From Armatimonadota bacterium (GTDB lineage: Bacteria > Armatimonadota > Fimbriimonadia > Fimbriimonadales > ATM1), in NCBI GenBank assembly GCA_003577165.1, contig QEUM01000002.1, forward strand, positions 153,622 through 217,621: 64,000 nt of DNA. The letters run 5' to 3'. The translations under genes and the position numbers were made by a program. The notes beneath the pieces are model-generated. The model did not search any database, was not told the DNA's origin, and saw only the letters and a program-made list of their open reading frames with translations. Within the stretch, counting starts at the first letter, position 1. Each line of letters starts with the position of its first letter. Positions 17,756 to 25,382 of the stretch are shown piece by piece.

Positions 17756-18355
17756 TTACTTGGGGCTTAGCTCCACGGAAGTCAGAGTAGCGACGGCGCG
17801 AATGGAACGGCTCACATGACGCGACCCGCTCAGAGCGAACCGCCGCGGCCAGTCCACGGCGGCCGAGATGCCGACCCTCTGCCCCACGCAGACCTCCTGC
17901 TGGGTGGTCTCGCCCGAGAGGGCAAGGTGCTCCCCCAACCTCGATCCTGAGTGCGACCCGTCCAGGCCGAGGGCCAGGGCGACATTGCCGGGCCCCGCGC
18001 ACAGCCGCTTGAGGTTGGCGCCCTTCCTCCTCCGGCTCATCGCCTCGATCCCGGTGAGCGGCTCCAACGCCCGAATCAGCACTGCCTCGCCAACCCCAGC
18101 CTCCCCAGTCACCAAGTTCAGGCACCAATGGACCCCGTAACTCCTGTAAACGTAGATGTGTCCTGCGCCTAAGAACATGGCGGCGTTGGAAGTCCGCTGG
18201 CCCCGGTAGGAATGACTGGCCGGGTCATCCTCCGTGTACGCCTCAGTCTCGACGATGCGCCCGGAGGCGTCCGGGGTCGAAAGGACCATCCCGATCAGCC
18301 GAGGGGCTGCCTCCAGTGCCCCGAGTGAGAGGATTTGTGCTCCGGAATGCGTCAT
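17756..18355 (-). CDS. mpg: DNA-3-methyladenine glycosylase (AAG/MPG family)
   Basis: 199-residue base-excision repair enzyme that removes alkylated purines. The family motifs are visible: the catalytic-region RIVETEAYTEDDPASHSYRG (Glu acts as general base), the NAAMFLGAGHIYVYRSYGVHWCLN block including the Tyr that intercalates into DNA, LIRALEP, and the LCAGPGN substrate-pocket loop. I chose ATG 18355; the longer open frame to 18502 would run into the divergent sigma-factor gene and lacks family similarity. It is divergent from that ECF operon and lies 15 bases before ispG. Confidence 0.93.
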   Translation of the reverse strand: MTHSGAQILSLGALEAAPRLIGMVLSTPDASGRIVETEAYTEDDPASHSYRGQRTSNAAMFLGAGHIYVYRSYGVHWCLNLVTGEAGVGEAVLIRALEPLTGIEAMSRRRKGANLKRLCAGPGNVALALGLDGSHSGSRLGEHLALSGETTQQEVCVGQRVGISAAVDWPRRFALSGSRHVSRSIRAVATLTSVELSPK

Positions 18356-18437
18356 ATAGTCTGTAGGGCCCAGCCCATCGTAACTCGGCAGCCATTCAAG
18401 CGTCAAGCCAATGAAACCCGACGACAGGGAAGAACCC

Positions 18438-19049
18438 ATGGAACTCACGGCAGTGACGCCCGCAACCACGACTTGGCTGCCAGAGAGGGACGAGTCCCTC
18501 ATTGCAGCCGCCAGGGACGGAGACTATTCGGCGTTCGAACGCCTCTACGAACTCCACAGGAGCACGGTTTACCGGTTCGCCTACCAGATGACCCAGTCGC
18601 AGGACGAGGCTGAGGACGTCACCCAGGAAGCCTTCGTCCGGGCCTTTCAGAACCTCCACAGGTTTCGAAAAGAAGCCAGGTTCACGACCTGGATCCTGCG
18701 GATCACGACCAACCTATGCACCGACAAGGCCCGCATGAGAGTCAGGCGAAAGGCGCTCGAGGAGCAGGAGGCAGACGGCGCACTGGAGTGGATGACCGTC
18801 GGAGCCACCATTAATCCCGTAGACGAACTCGAAACCGATCGCCGCGCTGCGATCGTCCGGAAAGCCGTTCAAGGGTTGCCTGCCCATCACCGCAGCATTC
18901 TCATCATGAGGGACTTCGAAGAGAGGGAATACTCGGAAATAGCATCCATCCTGAATTGCACCATCGGCGGCGCAAAACTGCGCGTGCTCCGGGCTCGACG
19001 CGCCCTGCGAGACAGACTCGAGCCCCTGCTGAACGAGGCGAATGAATGA
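18438..19049 (+). CDS. ECF-type RNA polymerase sigma factor (first of three)
   Basis: 203-residue RpoE-like sigma factor. Region 2 runs from about residue 30 (FERLYELHRSTVYRFAYQMT) through QDEAEDVTQEAFVRAF and FTTWILRITTN. Region 4 contains LPAHHRSILIMRDFEEREYSEIA, with a helix-turn-helix ending GGAKLRVLRARRALRDRL. ATG 18438 has AGGGA 6 bases upstream, unlike the ATG at 18411. The stop overlaps the anti-sigma gene by 4 bases (ATGA). With the anti-sigma and HtrA-like genes that follow, this looks like an envelope-stress module of the RpoE-RseA type. Confidence 0.95.
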   Translation: MELTAVTPATTTWLPERDESLIAAARDGDYSAFERLYELHRSTVYRFAYQMTQSQDEAEDVTQEAFVRAFQNLHRFRKEARFTTWILRITTNLCTDKARMRVRRKALEEQEADGALEWMTVGATINPVDELETDRRAAIVRKAVQGLPAHHRSILIMRDFEEREYSEIASILNCTIGGAKLRVLRARRALRDRLEPLLNEANE

Positions 19050-19747
19050 AAGACTGTAAGCGATACCAAGACGACTTGATCGGCGTAGCGTTTGGCGATG
19101 TCGTCGGCGACGCCGCCGAGTCCGTCCGCCGTCACGTCTCCGGTTGCGCCGACTGCGAGCGACTTCTGCACTCGTATCAAATCGCTGCCGAATCTGTCCG
19201 CGTCCTGCCGGAACCTCCAGAGCCGCGACTTTCGAATGAGACGCTCCGACGGCGCATCCTCTCCGCCGAAATCCAGCGGAGCAGGACGGCAGGATGGTCC
19301 TGGTCTCTCGGCGCCTTCGCTGTGACAGCCGCAACCGTAGCAATCGTCCTCACGCTGCCGCGAACCGCGCCGCGCGAAATCGGCGATAGCCTGCGCTCCG
19401 CGCTCTCGGGCGCGAATGACAAGAGGAACTTGGTTGCGGTCGAGGATCTGCCGGATCCCGAAGACGTCGTCACGCTGCTGCTCCCCCCACCCGCGGCCCG
19501 CGAGAGCAACGCTGACCGACCGGAGCCCAAGAGAACAAATGAAAGACGAGGCTCGATGGGATTTGCGAAGTCAAGCGAAGAGTCGCGTCCCGAGTCGAGC
19601 GTCCTCTCGGGTGCGGCGGAGTCCATGGCGGCCGGCTCGCCAGAGAAAGTCGTGCCCATCGTAATCATCGAAAAGAAGAACACCCTCGACGGAACGGCCG
19701 AAGCGAAGGAGAAGACCTCGACCAATGACCTGGCTATCGGCGGTTAG
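19046..19747 (+). CDS. Zinc-binding anti-sigma factor with one membrane span
   Basis: 233 residues. The N-terminus has the ZAS-type anti-sigma motif: His and two Cys in RRHVSGCADCERLL near residues 30-43, preceded by an early Cys in MKDCKRYQDDL. A single span near residues 85-105 separates it from a charged, low-complexity region of about 125 residues on the far side. The arrangement (cytoplasmic sigma-binding domain, span, sensor domain) matches regulated-proteolysis anti-sigma factors. It starts inside the sigma stop and overlaps the downstream HtrA-like gene by 23 bases. It probably holds the 18438 sigma factor inactive until an envelope signal arrives. Confidence 0.9.
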   Translation: MKDCKRYQDDLIGVAFGDVVGDAAESVRRHVSGCADCERLLHSYQIAAESVRVLPEPPEPRLSNETLRRRILSAEIQRSRTAGWSWSLGAFAVTAATVAIVLTLPRTAPREIGDSLRSALSGANDKRNLVAVEDLPDPEDVVTLLLPPPAARESNADRPEPKRTNERRGSMGFAKSSEESRPESSVLSGAAESMAAGSPEKVVPIVIIEKKNTLDGTAEAKEKTSTNDLAIGG

Positions 19748-20798
19748 CGCAATTTCCTCGCTGGTTTCGGCGATGCCGCAGGACGGCATCGCTGCACCGC
19801 TTTCGGACGCGCTCGCCCTCGACGCCTCGAAGAAGACGGCGGTCGTTCTCGGACCCGACGGCCCACTCGGTCTCGGCGTCGTCATCGGCCAAAAGGGCGA
19901 AGTCTTGACGATCGGCCCGGTCGCCTTCGGCGAAGATGGACTGCCTCGCACGTCACTCAAAGTGCGAATCGGTGACAACACGACGTCCGCAACGGTTTCC
20001 GCATTCGATCCCATGACGGACCTCGCCCTGCTTCGCGCGCAACAGGCGCCATCCTCAGAAGTTTCAGAAGCGAATCGTGGCGTCGCGCGAGTTGGAACGA
20101 CGATCCTCTCCGATGTTCACCTCTGCGTTCTTCCGAGCGGACCGGTTCGAGTGCAAGTCGTTCGCCGAGATGTCGGCGGCGTTCTCGAACTGAGCCAGAG
20201 ATACATACCGCTCTTTGAGGTGCGCCTCGAGCGCGGGGATGAAGTGCTCGGCGGCGCGCCAATTTTCGCGCCAGACGGATCTCTCGCCGGAATCCTCATG
20301 GCCTCGCTCGCAAGCGGCGAGAAGGCCGAAGCGGAGATAAAGCGGAGCCCCGGCGCGGCCGGGTTCGCAGGCTCTGCGGCCCTCCAAGGGCCGCTTCCAG
20401 CCGTGACGACGTTCGCCCTCAGCGGAACAGTCGTAAACCGTGTGATTCAGGGCTTTCTCTCGGGCAGCCTTAGGCATCCGTGGATCGGCATCTACTTCGC
20501 TTCCGCAACCCCGCGCGGCGCAAAGATCCTCCGCGTCGTCGAGAGCAGCCCTGCGGCCGCAGCCGGCCTGCGGGTGAACGACGTTATTCTCACGGTCAAC
20601 GGCAAGGCGATTGCCGACGGCGTCGCTCTGGGAGCGCTTCTCTTCGATCTGCCCATCGGCTCGACCGCGGACGTCACTGTCAAGCGCGGAAGCCTCGTGC
20701 TCGCGGTGAAATGTTCGGTCGTCGCCGACCCGCGCGCGAGCCAGATCGGACAGTTGATTCGAAAACCGGTCGTTAGCGTTCAGCGCATTCGGCTGTAG
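19725..20798 (+). CDS. HtrA-like protein with degenerate protease domain and PDZ domain
   Basis: 357 residues: a signal-like N-terminus (WLSAVSAISSLVSAMPQ), a trypsin-like domain to about residue 230, then a PDZ domain (about 245-335; WIGIYFA, AAAAGLRVNDVILTVNG). The protease fold is recognisable (GLGVVIGQKGEVLTIGPV, then DPMTDLALL) but seems inactive. The usual NHVV histidine is replaced in IGPVAF, and the GNSGGP serine segment reads VLGGAPIF. Only the aspartate of the triad is kept. As the third gene of a sigma/anti-sigma operon it occupies the place of DegS/MucD-type sensors. I infer a peptide-binding regulator rather than a protease. Confidence 0.85.
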   Translation: MTWLSAVSAISSLVSAMPQDGIAAPLSDALALDASKKTAVVLGPDGPLGLGVVIGQKGEVLTIGPVAFGEDGLPRTSLKVRIGDNTTSATVSAFDPMTDLALLRAQQAPSSEVSEANRGVARVGTTILSDVHLCVLPSGPVRVQVVRRDVGGVLELSQRYIPLFEVRLERGDEVLGGAPIFAPDGSLAGILMASLASGEKAEAEIKRSPGAAGFAGSAALQGPLPAVTTFALSGTVVNRVIQGFLSGSLRHPWIGIYFASATPRGAKILRVVESSPAAAAGLRVNDVILTVNGKAIADGVALGALLFDLPIGSTADVTVKRGSLVLAVKCSVVADPRASQIGQLIRKPVVSVQRIRL

Positions 20799-22509
20799 CT
20801 CGCAGGTCCACTAATCGCGCCTGCGGACTCTCGTTCCCGTTAAATCGGTCGGTGTCCACGTTTACCAGAAGGTCCACCGGCTGACCCGGTTCGAGTTTCG
20901 AAAACCGTTCCGCAAAACCGAAACCGATTCCCTTCACATTCGGCGCAGCGCCAAGTCGGAACTGCGCATGCTGGCCGTTTCCGACCGCGCGCCACGATTC
21001 GATTCCCGTTGAGAAGATCGCGAACAGCGGCTCCGGGTTCCCAACGCCGAACGGAGCGAGGCTCCCGATGCTCTTTGTGAGTTCGAGCGTGATGTCCATC
21101 GGTCTGATTCTGGCGTCCGCTTCGAATGTCGGCACGAGGTCCTCGTCTCGAATCACCTTCGACGCGAACGCCTCGAGGGCTTCGGCCGCCTCTTCGAGCC
21201 TTCCCGCATCAATCTGAAATCCGACCGCAGCCTCATGTCCTCCGCACGACTCGAACAACTGACTGTTTGCCTCCAGCATCTCGAACAAACTGAATCCAGG
21301 AATGCTCCGGCCCGAACCATGAGCGAATCCCGTTACTGCATCCATCGAAGCCACGAGCGCCGGACGCGAGTAGGCTTCCGCGAGTTTCCCTGCGACGATT
21401 CCCACCACTCCACGCGGCCAATCTTCCGCCCACACGAAGATGAGGCGACGCTCGGGGCTCCACGTCCTCTCCACCAACTCTCGCGCGTGCTCCATCGTCT
21501 CCTGCTGCGCCCGCCTACGCTCTTGATTGTGTGAATCGAGCGTTTTCGCGAGCTCTCGAGCCTCGCTGGGGTCGTCGGTAAGCAGGAGCCGGAGCGCGAC
21601 GTCCGCATCGTCGACCCGCCCGGCTGCGTTGATCCGAGGTCCCAACTTGAATCCGACATCGAACGAAGTCAAGGTTGCGCCGCGTTGGATGCCGGCGACT
21701 TCCATCAACGCCCGCAATCCAACTTTCTTCGTTTCCGACAGTCGCGCAAGTCCGTGCGTTGCGAGAATCCGATTCTCTCCCGTGAGCGGAACGATGTCGG
21801 CAAGCGTTCCGAGCGCTGCGAGGTCGAGAAACGCCCGTTGAAAACTCTCTTTCGACACGCCGCACGCTTCGGCGGTCGCCTGTGCCACCTTGAAAGCGAC
21901 GCCCGCGCCGCTAAGTTCCGGAAATGGATAGCTTGAGTCTCGCCGATGCGGGTTTACGACGGCGTCTGCGTCCGGCAACTCGCCTTGAACCTGGTGATGG
22001 TCCGTGACTACGACTCTCATCCCCGTTGCGCGAGCCATTTCGATCATTTCGTTCGCCGTGGTTCCACAGTCGCAAGTCAAGAACAGCCCCGCACCCATGG
22101 ACTTCGCGTGCTCGATCGCGAATTCATGGATCCCATAACCCTCTCGAATCCTGTGGGGGACATGCGAGATGACATTCAGTCCAAGTTTGCTGAGAGACCT
22201 CGAGAAGATCGCGGCCGACGTCACACCGTCAACATCGTAATCACCGTGCACGTACACGGTTTCCCCCAGTTCCTTTGCACGCAAAATCTCCCGAACCGCG
22301 GCCTCGCAATCCGGAAGCAGCATGGGATCGTGGAGGTCTTCGAGAGAGGGCTTGAGGAACTTGTCCGCCTCTTCGGGCTCGGTCAATCCTCGGTTGGCAA
22401 GAACGACGGCGAGAAGCGGGTGGATGCCGAGGCCGGCCTCCAGGCGCGCGGTGACTGAGGCATCCGCGGACCGGATGACCCAACGCGCTTGGAGGGCGCT
22501 TTCAACCAT
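20773..22509 (-). CDS. recJ: Single-stranded-DNA exonuclease RecJ
   Basis: 578-residue 5'-3' exonuclease of the DHH phosphoesterase family, used in recombination and mismatch repair. Metal-binding motifs are intact: HGDYDVDG (Asp 90, 92, 94), CDCGT, and TDHH (170-172). The DHHA1 half has GGHEAAVGFQI, followed by an OB-like C-terminal region (FGVGNPEPLF). I chose ATG 22509, which removes a 15-residue extension lacking similarity. A CATAAT -10-like box ends 6 bases before this ATG. The 3' end overlaps the convergent HtrA-like gene by 26 bases. Confidence 0.95.
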   Translation of the reverse strand: MVESALQARWVIRSADASVTARLEAGLGIHPLLAVVLANRGLTEPEEADKFLKPSLEDLHDPMLLPDCEAAVREILRAKELGETVYVHGDYDVDGVTSAAIFSRSLSKLGLNVISHVPHRIREGYGIHEFAIEHAKSMGAGLFLTCDCGTTANEMIEMARATGMRVVVTDHHQVQGELPDADAVVNPHRRDSSYPFPELSGAGVAFKVAQATAEACGVSKESFQRAFLDLAALGTLADIVPLTGENRILATHGLARLSETKKVGLRALMEVAGIQRGATLTSFDVGFKLGPRINAAGRVDDADVALRLLLTDDPSEARELAKTLDSHNQERRRAQQETMEHARELVERTWSPERRLIFVWAEDWPRGVVGIVAGKLAEAYSRPALVASMDAVTGFAHGSGRSIPGFSLFEMLEANSQLFESCGGHEAAVGFQIDAGRLEEAAEALEAFASKVIRDEDLVPTFEADARIRPMDITLELTKSIGSLAPFGVGNPEPLFAIFSTGIESWRAVGNGQHAQFRLGAAPNVKGIGFGFAERFSKLEPGQPVDLLVNVDTDRFNGNESPQARLVDLRATAECAER

Positions 22510-22515
22510 GCTGGC

Positions 22516-22521
22516 ATTATG
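22516..22521 (-). promoter_or_regulatory. Candidate -10 box for recJ, possible leaderless start
   Basis: CATAAT on the minus strand, six bases before ATG 22509, so transcription would begin at or next to the start codon. The -35 match (TTTCGA at 17 bases) is poor. Confidence 0.45.
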
Positions 22522-22551
22522 CACCCCGCAGCCCTCCTTCGAAATCGGTAC

Positions 22552-22557
22552 CATACT
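22552..22557 (+). promoter_or_regulatory. Candidate -10 box for the aldo/keto reductase
   Basis: CATACT on the plus strand, six bases before GTG 22564. It mirrors the recJ promoter on the other side of the intergenic region. No clear -35 is seen. Confidence 0.35.
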
Positions 22558-22563
22558 CCCAGA

Positions 22564-23529
22564 GTGCGCTACAGGAAACTTGGCAGATACGGAATCAAAT
22601 TGAGCGAGATCTCACTCGGCGGCTGGCTGACTCACGGTCGGACACTGGCCGACGACCAAGTCGCAGCCATCGTGCGCAGTGCGTTCGATCTCGGCATTAA
22701 CTTCTTCGACACTGCGGACGTATACAACAAAGGTGCGGCGGAGATCGCGCTCGGAAAGGCGATTCGCTCCTTTCGGAGGGAGGACATAGTAATCGGAACG
22801 AAGTGCTTCTTCGCAATGTCGGACAATCCGAACGACCGCGGACTTAGCAGGAAACACATCTTCGAAAGCGTTCACGCCAGCCTCAGTCGCATTGGAGTCG
22901 AGTACGTCGACCTCATGCAGTTCCATCGCTTCGATCTGGAAACGCCCCTCGACGAAACGATTCGCGCGATTGAGGACCTCATTCGCCAGGGCAAGGTCCT
23001 CTATTGGGGCGTCAGCGAATGGACGGCTTCTCAAATCACCGACGCCTGCCACATTGCGCGCACGCTTGGCTGCTGCCCTCCGATCAGCAATCAGCCGCTC
23101 TACAATCTTCAAACGCGTAGGATTGAATCGGAAGTGATGGGTGTCTGCCACCGGGAGGGCCTCGGCCTCGTGGTCTTCTCGCCTCTCGCACAAGGCGTGT
23201 TGACCGGCAAATACCGGCCCGGGGAGCCGCCTCCGCCGGGGTCTCGAGGAGCCGACGAGTCGAGTAACGTCTTCATGGTCAAGAGCCTTGAAGACAAAGT
23301 GCTCGAAGCCGTCCGACAGGTCGGCGATCTCGCCAGCCAGGCGGGCTGCACCCTTGCGCAATTCGCCCTCGCCTGGTGCCTCCGAAGGCCCGAGGTGACC
23401 TCGGCGATCGTCGGAGCGACTTCCGTCGAGCAACTTCAAGAGAACGCCAAGGCCAGCGGCTTGGAAATCCACCCGGCCCTGTTCGCGAAGGCCGAGGCCG
23501 TCTTCGACGAAGCCCTCGGTACGGCGTAA
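22564..23529 (+). CDS. Aldo/keto reductase, potassium-channel beta-subunit-like family
   Basis: 321-residue NADPH-dependent oxidoreductase with the TIM-barrel AKR fold. Catalytic residues are visible: Asp in NFFDTAD, Tyr in DVYNKGAAE, Lys in IGTKCF; the fourth position falls in LMQFHRFD. The cofactor end has FSPLAQGVLTGKY and SAIVGATSVEQLQENAKA. GTG 22564 gives the family-typical opening MRYRKLGRYGIKLSEISLGG; ATG 22519 is a longer alternative. The substrate cannot be read from the sequence; relatives are often YghZ/YdhF-like aldehyde or sugar reductases. It is divergent from recJ. Confidence 0.92.
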   Translation: MRYRKLGRYGIKLSEISLGGWLTHGRTLADDQVAAIVRSAFDLGINFFDTADVYNKGAAEIALGKAIRSFRREDIVIGTKCFFAMSDNPNDRGLSRKHIFESVHASLSRIGVEYVDLMQFHRFDLETPLDETIRAIEDLIRQGKVLYWGVSEWTASQITDACHIARTLGCCPPISNQPLYNLQTRRIESEVMGVCHREGLGLVVFSPLAQGVLTGKYRPGEPPPPGSRGADESSNVFMVKSLEDKVLEAVRQVGDLASQAGCTLAQFALAWCLRRPEVTSAIVGATSVEQLQENAKASGLEIHPALFAKAEAVFDEALGTA

Positions 23530-23547
23530 GGCATAATCTCGCCCGCC

Positions 23548-24027
23548 ATGCAGCACCAAACCTCGTTTGAAACTGCGCGGGGCATTTCCGATGTGGAAGT
23601 GTCACACGGTCATGCGCTGATCGTGGTGACCGGATTCAACGAGGCGGAAGAGTCTGCGAAGCGATTAGAAGCGCTAAGGGTGTTGGCGAGCGCGGGCTAC
23701 TCCATCGACTTCCTCAAACTGGCATTGGGAGGATTTTCGTTCGTCGTTCAAGAGTCGGCCGCGCTGGACATCGAGAAGTGCCTCAGCGAGGCGGGCTTCG
23801 ATGCGAAAGCGATCCAGCGTCGGTCATTGATTACCGTTCGCGCGCCGAACATCCGGGACGAAAGCGGACTCGTTGCGCGCATCGCGCAGACCGTCGTTGC
23901 CTCCGACGCTTCGATCGAAAGCGTGGGAGACATGCATTCGGCGGTTCTTCTCGTTGTCCACAGCGCAGTTGCGGACCGCGCAGGCGAAGCGCTCCGCGGA
24001 CTGATCGGCAAGGTGGACATCCTGTGA
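23548..24027 (+). CDS. ACT-domain protein coupled to aspartokinase
   Basis: 159 residues made of two ACT-like beta-alpha-beta units: the first (about 20-75, HALIVVTGF...LRVLASAGYSIDFLKL) and the second (about 92-155, LITVRAPNIRDESGLVARIAQ). It has no catalytic domain. Its stop overlaps the aspartokinase GTG start by 4 bases (GTGA), so both products are likely made in fixed ratio. I infer that it senses an amino acid (lysine or threonine) and regulates the kinase, although that enzyme also carries its own ACT domains. Confidence 0.85.
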   Translation: MQHQTSFETARGISDVEVSHGHALIVVTGFNEAEESAKRLEALRVLASAGYSIDFLKLALGGFSFVVQESAALDIEKCLSEAGFDAKAIQRRSLITVRAPNIRDESGLVARIAQTVVASDASIESVGDMHSAVLLVVHSAVADRAGEALRGLIGKVDIL

Positions 24028-25382
24028 TCCGCATCAAGGTCATGAAGTTCGGCGGCACGAGCGTCGCTACGCCGGAGGCGAGACTGATCGCAGCCCACAA
24101 GGTCGTGGCTGCCAAGGAGGCTGGATTCAATCCCGTCGTCGTAGTGAGCGCGATCGGGCGCGCAGGCTCGCCCTACGCTACCGACACCCTACTTGCGCTC
24201 CTCCGTGACGTGGACCCGCTGGTTTCTCCTGAGCCGCGAGAAGTGGACCTCATGCTCGCCTGCGGAGAAATCCTCTCGACTTGCGTGTTCGCCCAAACTC
24301 TCAAGTCGCTCGGACTCCGCGCAAGCGCAATGACCGGCGGGCAGGCCGGGCTCATCACGGATGGCACATACGGCAACGCGCGAATCACCGAGGTGCATCC
24401 CGACGACGTTTTCAAGGTGATTCGAGCCGGGCGGATTCCGGTCGTCTGCGGATTTCAGGGAAGTTCCCGCACGAACAGCGAGAGCGTTCACGGTGAGATC
24501 ACGACCCTTGGCCGGGGGGGGAGTGACACCACCGCCAGCGCTTTGGGCGCCGCGCTCGGTGCTGAAGCGGTCGAGATCTTCACCGACGTCGATGGCGTCA
24601 AAACGGCCGATCCCAGCATGGCTCCTGACGCCCCAACCCTGCGGAAAATGACTTACGAGGAGGTCGCTGAGATCGCTCACCAGGGCGCCAAGGTCCTGCA
24701 CCCGAGGGCCGCGGAGATCGCGATGAAGTTCGGCATCCCGTTGTGGGTCAAGAACACGTTCAGCGAAGAGCCTGGGACCGAGATCGTCACGCGCGACAAG
24801 TTCCCCGGTCGCCGCGTGACTGGCGTGACGCACACGGGGAAACTCATTTACCTCCAGTTCGACTCTCCGTTTGGAGCCGACAAGGCTGCGATCGAAGCCC
24901 GTGTGTACGAACTGATGGCTGACTACCGCATCAACCTGTTCATGCTCAACGCACACCCGAGCAGTTTCGGATTTGCGGTTCCACGTAAGCAGCTCGCAAA
25001 CGTGAAGGAAATCCTCGACGGGCTCGTGATTCCGATGGAGGATGGAAATCCTCGCACGTACGTTCTGCAAGTCGGTCGGGGAGGCTCCACGGAAGTCGCG
25101 GCTCAGGAGCGGATGCTGCGAAACGTCCCTCGTTTCGGCGAGATCCGAAAGTGCATAGCCAAACTCACCGAGAACTGCACGATGGTCTCGCTGATCGCCC
25201 ATGACTACCTGCAGCAGCCCGGCATCTACCTTCGAGTCATGGAATGCTTGGAGAAGGGAAGTGTCAACGTCCTGCAGACAAGCGACAGCCAACTTTCGTT
25301 ATCGGTGTTAGTCCTCGAATCCGACTGCGAACGCGCCGTAAGGCTCCTGCACGACGAGTTCGAACTGCGCGGCGCCGTCTAG
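24024..25382 (+). CDS. lysC: Aspartate kinase
   Basis: 452-residue enzyme for the first step of the aspartate pathway (lysine, threonine, methionine, diaminopimelate). The catalytic domain shows VMKFGGTSVATPE near the start, CGEILSTCVFAQ, the TLGRGGSDTTASALGAALGAE signature and FTDVDGVKTADP. Two ACT domains occupy the last ~150 residues (KLIYLQFDSPFGADKAAIEARV; TENCTMVSLIAHDYLQQPG). GTG 24024 has AGGTGG about 7 bases upstream and overlaps the ACT gene. A much longer in-frame extension to 23778 is only the shadow of that gene. The stop overlaps the convergent sensor kinase by 4 bases. Confidence 0.95.
   Translation: MIRIKVMKFGGTSVATPEARLIAAHKVVAAKEAGFNPVVVVSAIGRAGSPYATDTLLALLRDVDPLVSPEPREVDLMLACGEILSTCVFAQTLKSLGLRASAMTGGQAGLITDGTYGNARITEVHPDDVFKVIRAGRIPVVCGFQGSSRTNSESVHGEITTLGRGGSDTTASALGAALGAEAVEIFTDVDGVKTADPSMAPDAPTLRKMTYEEVAEIAHQGAKVLHPRAAEIAMKFGIPLWVKNTFSEEPGTEIVTRDKFPGRRVTGVTHTGKLIYLQFDSPFGADKAAIEARVYELMADYRINLFMLNAHPSSFGFAVPRKQLANVKEILDGLVIPMEDGNPRTYVLQVGRGGSTEVAAQERMLRNVPRFGEIRKCIAKLTENCTMVSLIAHDYLQQPGIYLRVMECLEKGSVNVLQTSDSQLSLSVLVLESDCERAVRLLHDEFELRGAV

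Noticed and set aside
23778..24023. In-frame upstream extension of aspartokinase
   Set aside because: Arg-rich sequence opposite the ACT gene's own frame; the GTG at 24024 with ribosome binding site and GTGA overlap is a better start.
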